DNA from: Cyclobacteriaceae bacterium
Lineage (GTDB): Bacteria; Bacteroidota; Bacteroidia; Cytophagales; Cyclobacteriaceae
Direction: 5' to 3'
DNA: 54,886 nt
Assembly (NCBI GenBank): GCA_021648745.1
Contig: JAKISE010000011.1
Span: 1 to 54,886 of the forward strand
Made by a program: the position numbers and the translations under genes. Within the stretch, counting starts at the first letter, position 1. Each line of letters begins with the position of its first letter. The notes below the pieces were generated by a model. The model did not search any database and was not told the origin of the DNA. It saw nothing but the letters and a program-made list of their open reading frames with translations. Below, piece by piece: positions 50,865-54,886 of this stretch.

Positions 50865-52094
50865 ATGAACAAAAGTAGCCTTTTTTTCGGACAGCCGATT
50901 TTTAGTCAGATGCTAGAATTGCTAAATAAGAGTAAAATCAATAAGCGGACACAGGAGCACAAATCTGACCATTACTGCAAACGATTCACTACCTTTCAAC
51001 ACTTAATAACCATTCTTTATGGAGTAGTTTCAGGATGTAACTCACTTAGAGAGCTTACGGGAGGGATTGTGAGTTATGGCGATAAGATAACTCATTGCAA
51101 TTTCGATTATTCTCCTAAACGTAGTACGATATCAGATGCTAACAAAAGAAGAGATTGTAAAGTTTTTGAAGACATCTATTACGACTTGGTAAATGAATAT
51201 CTACCTGATTTATCGGACAGCCATCAACATCTCGTTATAGATAAAAAGGTCTATGCCATTGATTCTACGACAATAAGCCTTTTTCAGCCCATATTTGAAT
51301 GTGTTGGACGTAACCCCAATAATGGAAGGCGTAAAGGAGGGATAAAGAGTCATCAAAAATTAGATATGCAAGCAGGCATACCTGTTAAAATCTATCATAG
51401 TAATGCAACAGAGCATGACTCTTTGTTTATTCAGCATCAAGATGTAGCTAATAAAAATGAAATACTGCTTTTTGATAAAGCCTATAATAACTATGCCTTA
51501 TTTGATGAGTGGAATCAAAAATCCATCTATTTTGTTACTCGATTAAAGAATAATGCCAAAGAAACGTTTATAGAAGAATATGATTTAACAGAAGCAACCC
51601 CAGATAATATTTTAAGAGATGCCAAAATAGCACTCAATTATAGCGATGAACAGGGAAACAAAAAGCAAGTTGAATTGCGATTGGTATCTTATTACCATGA
51701 AGAAAAAAACAAGGCATACTACTTTTTAACCAATCTTTTTGATTTACCTGCGGAACAAATAGCATTGTTATACAAGAAAAGATGGGCAATTGAATTGCTT
51801 TTCAAAAAGATTAAACAAAATTTTCCTTTGCAATATTTCTATGGAGACAATCAAAATGCCATACAGATACAAATATGGTGTAGTCTAATCGCCTTACTTC
51901 TTATTACCTTTATGAAAAAACAACTTACAAAAGTGTGGAGTTTTTCGAATTTGGTAAGCTTACTACAAAAGCATCTATTTTCGTATGTTAAATTTGCCGA
52001 CTTCTTCAATAATGTAGATTCCTTTGCAAAGGAGTTTGTTAAAAATAAAGACAACCCAAGAAATGGGTTTCAATATAAAATGGAGATAAAATAA
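50865..52094 (+). CDS. IS4-family DDE transposase
   Basis: A 409-residue DDE transposase. The N-terminal domain (GQPIFSQMLELL…) is the DUF4372-type DNA-binding region. The catalytic residues are Asp133 (YAIDSTTISL), Asp204 (LLFDKAYNNY) and Glu310 in the YKKRWAIELLFKKIK segment that includes the Y-R-E-K signature. No frameshift or stop is seen, so it should be active. Confidence 0.93.
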   Translation: MNKSSLFFGQPIFSQMLELLNKSKINKRTQEHKSDHYCKRFTTFQHLITILYGVVSGCNSLRELTGGIVSYGDKITHCNFDYSPKRSTISDANKRRDCKVFEDIYYDLVNEYLPDLSDSHQHLVIDKKVYAIDSTTISLFQPIFECVGRNPNNGRRKGGIKSHQKLDMQAGIPVKIYHSNATEHDSLFIQHQDVANKNEILLFDKAYNNYALFDEWNQKSIYFVTRLKNNAKETFIEEYDLTEATPDNILRDAKIALNYSDEQGNKKQVELRLVSYYHEEKNKAYYFLTNLFDLPAEQIALLYKKRWAIELLFKKIKQNFPLQYFYGDNQNAIQIQIWCSLIALLLITFMKKQLTKVWSFSNLVSLLQKHLFSYVKFADFFNNVDSFAKEFVKNKDNPRNGFQYKMEIK

Positions 52095-52201
52095 AGGTAA
52101 AAAGGAGGGGGCTTGTGGTTTTGAAAAACCTAAAACAAGCCTATCCAATAGTTTTAAGCACTAATTTTATCGTTTTTAAATGTTTATCGGACAACAATAA
52201 T

Positions 52202-52230
52202 AAAAAATGCTTGTCGTTAAACGACAAGCA
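52202..52230 (-). terminator. intrinsic terminator of ilvE, T-tract used as IS target
   Basis: On the minus strand, TGCTTGTCGTT/AACGACAAGCA (52230-52208) is a perfect 11-bp inverted repeat followed by TTTTTT (52207-52202). It lies 35 bp after the ilvE stop. The A/T run is part of the duplicated 9-bp IS target, so the terminator was kept intact. Confidence 0.8.
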
Positions 52231-52264
52231 CAATAATATTAATCTTAGACTGATTAAAGAATTA

Positions 52265-53326
52265 TTAAATATAATAATTCCAGCCAAATTTATCTTCTGC
52301 AAGACCTAACCGAATGTCAGTTAAGGCTTTTAGCATTTTTTGAGAAAAGACTCTACCTGATTCGTCTAGTTTATAATCGATGCCATCGCTGGCTATTACT
52401 TCAATATGAGCGATAGTAGCTGCAGTTCCTACTCCGAAGGCTTCTTTTAATGCTCCACTTTCTAACCCTTCTACCATTTCTTTTACACTTAGTGGTCTTT
52501 CTTCCACTTTCATACCCCAATCTTTGGCCAAAGTTAAAACACTATCACGTGTAATGCCGTCCAAAATCGTGTCTCCAGTTGGAGCCGTAACCAAGGCATC
52601 GTTTAAAATAAACATAATGTTCATGGTACCCGATTCTTCAATAAGTTCATGGTTCTGCCCGTCTGTCCAAATCAATTGATCGTACCCATCTTTTTGGGCC
52701 AACATGGCTGGGTATAATGAAGCCGCATAATTACCTGCTGTTTTCGCATAACCTGTTCCACCTTTTACGGCTCTTGTATAATGTGTTTCTACCTTTACCT
52801 TAACGGGTTTCGAATAGTAAGCACCCACAGGAGTGGTTATTATCATAAATTTATAATCCTGCGAAGGCCGAACACCTATAAATTCATCGGTGGCAAACAA
52901 AAACGGACGTATATACAACGAAGTTCCATCCACATCTGGCACCCATTTTTGGTCTAACCTTAATAATTCAGTCAGTCCATCCATAAATATTTCCTCAGGA
53001 ATATGAGGCATCACCATGCGCTTTGCCGACACATTCATGCGGTTATAATTTGCCTTGGGCCTGAAAATAGAAATTTTTCCATTAGCATGCTTATAGGCTT
53101 TTAACCCTTCGAAAATGGATTGGCCGTAATGAATAGCAGGATTGGCTGGGCTAAGGCTTAAATTTCCGTAAGGTATAATTTCAGGATTTTCCCACTCACC
53201 GCCTTTAAAATCTGTCACCAACATATGATCAGAATACTCTCTAGCAAACTGAATATTATTATAGTCTAAGTTTTGAACTCTAGACTGCAGTGTTTTATTA
53301 ATGGTAATTTGGAGTGTATCTTCCAT
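52265..53326 (-). CDS. ilvE: branched-chain amino acid aminotransferase
   Basis: A 353-residue fold-type IV PLP aminotransferase of the long (BCAT2) kind for Leu/Ile/Val. The PLP lysine is Lys195 (GYAKTAGNYAAS). Other blocks are YGQSIFEGLKAYK, SLYIRPFLFATD and EESGTMNIMF. A -7 element lies 23 bp upstream. A strong terminator follows, then the IS. Confidence 0.95.
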   Translation of the reverse strand: MEDTLQITINKTLQSRVQNLDYNNIQFAREYSDHMLVTDFKGGEWENPEIIPYGNLSLSPANPAIHYGQSIFEGLKAYKHANGKISIFRPKANYNRMNVSAKRMVMPHIPEEIFMDGLTELLRLDQKWVPDVDGTSLYIRPFLFATDEFIGVRPSQDYKFMIITTPVGAYYSKPVKVKVETHYTRAVKGGTGYAKTAGNYAASLYPAMLAQKDGYDQLIWTDGQNHELIEESGTMNIMFILNDALVTAPTGDTILDGITRDSVLTLAKDWGMKVEERPLSVKEMVEGLESGALKEAFGVGTAATIAHIEVIASDGIDYKLDESGRVFSQKMLKALTDIRLGLAEDKFGWNYYI

Positions 53327-53349
53327 TGTGTTGGTCTGTTTATATGATG

Positions 53350-53357
53350 CAAAAGTA
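53350..53357 (-). promoter_or_regulatory. -7 element of ilvE
   Basis: TACTTTTG on the minus strand, exact, 23 bp before the ilvE start. It lies in the short gap after the cobalamin adenosyltransferase gene, so ilvE probably has its own promoter. Confidence 0.5.
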
Positions 53358-53377
53358 GCATTATAGCTCCTTTTTTC

Positions 53378-53929
53378 CTATTGCAAACGAGGATTCCAAG
53401 GGACTTCATCAACACCTAATTCTTTAGCCACCATTCGGCTAAGTACAAAAAGATAATCTGATAATCTGTTTAAGTACCGAATAATAATTGGTTCTACTTT
53501 TACTGCCTCTGAGAGTCGAATAACTAATCTTTCTGTTTTTCGGCACACACAACGGGCTACATGGCAATAGGATACGTTTACATGCCCACCGGGTAAAATA
53601 AAGGAAGTCATAGGTGCTAGCTTAGCATCCATTTCATCTATTCCATTTTCCAACAATTCGATATCCTTTTCTAAAAGATCTGGTACCTGATCCATTTTAC
53701 TAGCTTTATCGGTTGCTAGATTGGAGCCAATGGTAAAAAGCCTATCTTGAATTTCCTTTAACATGCCCTTTCGATCTTTGGCAGTTTGTGTATCTCGTAT
53801 AAGACCAATGTATGAATTAAGTTCATCAATGGTTCCGTAAGCTTCTAACCTATCGTCTGCTTTGCTCACTCGGGTTCCTCCAAAAAGTGAAGTTTTCCCT
53901 TTGTCACCCGTTTTAGTATAGATTTTCAT
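53378..53929 (-). CDS. cob(I)alamin adenosyltransferase (PduO type)
   Basis: A 183-residue PduO-type ATP:corrinoid adenosyltransferase that makes adenosylcobalamin. Family blocks: KIYTKTGDKGKTSLFGGTRV, LEAYGTIDELNSYIG, FILPGGH and RCVCRKTERLVIRL followed by RYLNRLSDYLFVLSR. It starts 16 bp after the ABC ATPase gene and is probably co-transcribed. Confidence 0.94.
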   Translation of the reverse strand: MKIYTKTGDKGKTSLFGGTRVSKADDRLEAYGTIDELNSYIGLIRDTQTAKDRKGMLKEIQDRLFTIGSNLATDKASKMDQVPDLLEKDIELLENGIDEMDAKLAPMTSFILPGGHVNVSYCHVARCVCRKTERLVIRLSEAVKVEPIIIRYLNRLSDYLFVLSRMVAKELGVDEVPWNPRLQ

Positions 53930-53945
53930 GCAACCAGAGTCAATT

Positions 53946-54656
53946 TCAAACTACTTCCGCCCGTCTAACTTCGGTATTTACTGTGTCAGTTTCTACCAAA
54001 CCATCGCGTAAACGTACAATTCGGTGTGCATAATGGGCAATTTCATCTTCGTGAGTTACCATTATAATCGTATTGCCTGCATCATGTAGTTTTTGAAACA
54101 GGTCCATGATGTCATACGATGTTTTACTATCTAAATTACCTGTAGGTTCATCTGCCAAAACAATACTTGGGCTATTTACCAATGCTCTTGCAATAGCTAC
54201 TCGCTGCCGTTGCCCACCAGACAATTCATTCGGCTTATGAGAAGCCCTATCTCCTAAACCTACATTTTCTAAGGCTTGATATGCCATTTCTTCTCTCTCA
54301 GTTTTACCGTAACCGGCATAAATTAAAGGCAGAGCTACATTTTCAAGTGATGTGGCTCGAGGCAAAAGATTAAACGTTTGGAATACAAAACCAATTTCTC
54401 TATTTCTAATTTCAGCTAACTCATTTTCAGTTAAATGGCTAACATCATTATTATTAAGGATGTAAGTTCCGGCTGTAGGTGTGTCTAAACAACCAATTAT
54501 GTTCATCAAAGTTGATTTACCCGAACCAGAAGGCCCCATAAAAGCAACATACTCTCCTTTGTTTATTTCGATATCTACCCCGTTAAGAGCATGAACTGTT
54601 TCACTACCCATTTGATACATTCGGGTGATTCCAGTTGTTTTAATCATTTTGGTCAT
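53946..54656 (-). CDS. ABC transporter ATP-binding protein (MacB/LolD type)
   Basis: A ~236-residue ATPase: Walker A GPSGSGKSTLMN, Q-loop FVFQTFNLLPR, signature ELSGGQRQRVAIARAL and Walker B IVLADEPTGNLDS, the wording of MacB/LolD/FtsE-type exporters. The ATG at 54656 is preferred to an earlier TTG at 54665; ATG 54647 is also possible. No permease follows downstream; if one exists it is beyond the window. Confidence 0.92.
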   Translation of the reverse strand: MTKMIKTTGITRMYQMGSETVHALNGVDIEINKGEYVAFMGPSGSGKSTLMNIIGCLDTPTAGTYILNNNDVSHLTENELAEIRNREIGFVFQTFNLLPRATSLENVALPLIYAGYGKTEREEMAYQALENVGLGDRASHKPNELSGGQRQRVAIARALVNSPSIVLADEPTGNLDSKTSYDIMDLFQKLHDAGNTIIMVTHEDEIAHYAHRIVRLRDGLVETDTVNTEVRRAEVV

Positions 54657-54886
54657 AGGCAGCAAATTGTAATAGTTTTAGAAGTAATCAAAATGAATTG
54701 CCTAGATGTTTGCTGTTTTTTTTATGAGTTGCCTTCACATAATGTTAGCGGTACTGGTTGTGTGTCCTGCGTTACTTGGGGATACAAGATAAGAATTAGT
54801 TCTTTGAAAACAAGTAACAGAACTGTGTTTGAGATGAAAGAATAACTTTGGAGCCGCATCTTCAAAGTTATGGTCTTTCGGCTAAG
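54657..54886. other. gene-free right edge with a hairpin
   Basis: No credible gene is seen. ATAACTTTG (54842-54850) pairs perfectly with CAAAGTTAT (54863-54871); GCCG and CGGC words flank or interrupt it. It could be the terminator of a gene outside the window or part of a leader of the ABC gene. Confidence 0.35.

Larger units (their letters stand above)
50784..52199 (+). mobile_element. IS4-family insertion sequence, 1416 bp, intact
   Basis: The ends carry perfect 16-bp inverted repeats (ATTGTTGTCCGATAAA at 50785-50800; complement at 52183-52198), with one unmatched outer base at each end, and are flanked by a 9-bp direct repeat. It encodes one intact transposase. At its left end a perfect 13-bp hairpin (50798-50826) lies upstream of the gene. 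Confidence 0.88.

Noticed and set aside
54736..54779. Possible attC-like site (GTTAGC ... GCGTT)
   Set aside because: No matching complementary core or integron cassette context; no tRNA or integrase nearby.

Overview
The window looks like chromosomal DNA of an aerobic Bacteroidota bacterium, probably of the order Cytophagales (an inference). The base composition is AT-rich. Many genes carry the Bacteroidota -7 element TAnnTTTG a short distance upstream and lack Shine-Dalgarno sequences. The gene set (alternative complex III plus cytochrome oxidase, sortilin-like beta-propeller protein, DUF420, TVP38) fits that phylum. I saw no rRNA, tRNA or CRISPR array.

Layout. (1) 1-2.3 kb: a tandemly duplicated two-gene unit (HExxH protein plus small lipoprotein), with the second HExxH copy cut down to its last ~65 codons. 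(2) 2.4-17.5 kb, minus strand: one long respiratory cluster read right to left as actA-B-C-D-E-F (alternative complex III), cox2, cox1, ctaB, two cox3-type genes, cox4, a SCO relative without its copper-binding cysteines, and a DUF420 protein with an inserted EF-hand. A good promoter (TTG-N21-TAGATTTG) lies just upstream of actA. (3) 17.9-24.4 kb: FAA hydrolase, M23 peptidase, two adjacent Phd/YefM-YoeB type toxin-antitoxin loci (one toxin frameshifted) and an HrpB helicase. (4) 24.4-30 kb: a damage-tolerance set of dinB, a DnaE2-like polymerase and a divergent LexA/CI-type S24 repressor. (5) 30-42.8 kb: housekeeping and metabolism (transglutaminase-like lipoprotein, DUF2461, an atypical SDR, truA, yehS-like, DUF1801, Lrp/AsnC regulator divergent from a Cys/Met PLP enzyme, ackA-pta, OmpA-like lipoprotein, small P-loop kinase). 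(6) 42.8-54.9 kb: sortilin-like propeller protein, LolA-like protein, TVP38 protein, CrcB, ACP phosphodiesterase, DUF4440 protein, lipid A acyltransferase, an intact IS4-type insertion sequence, ilvE, cobalamin adenosyltransferase and a MacB/LolD-type ABC ATPase.

The least explained structure is a family of 172-173 bp palindromic elements, bounded by TTAA and by ~21 bp inverted repeats, with no coding capacity. There are four copies (25636-25807, 29003-29174, 32209-32381, 49150-49322). They form two subfamilies whose members differ at 2 of 172 positions or at none. An internal stem differs between subfamilies by changes on both arms that keep pairing, so the fold appears to be selected. One copy sits inside an older, ~250 bp nested-stem palindromic element. 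Two copies bracket dnaE2 in inverted orientation. I also note an IS inserted exactly in the T-tract of the ilvE terminator, and hairpins at unusual places in the respiratory cluster.
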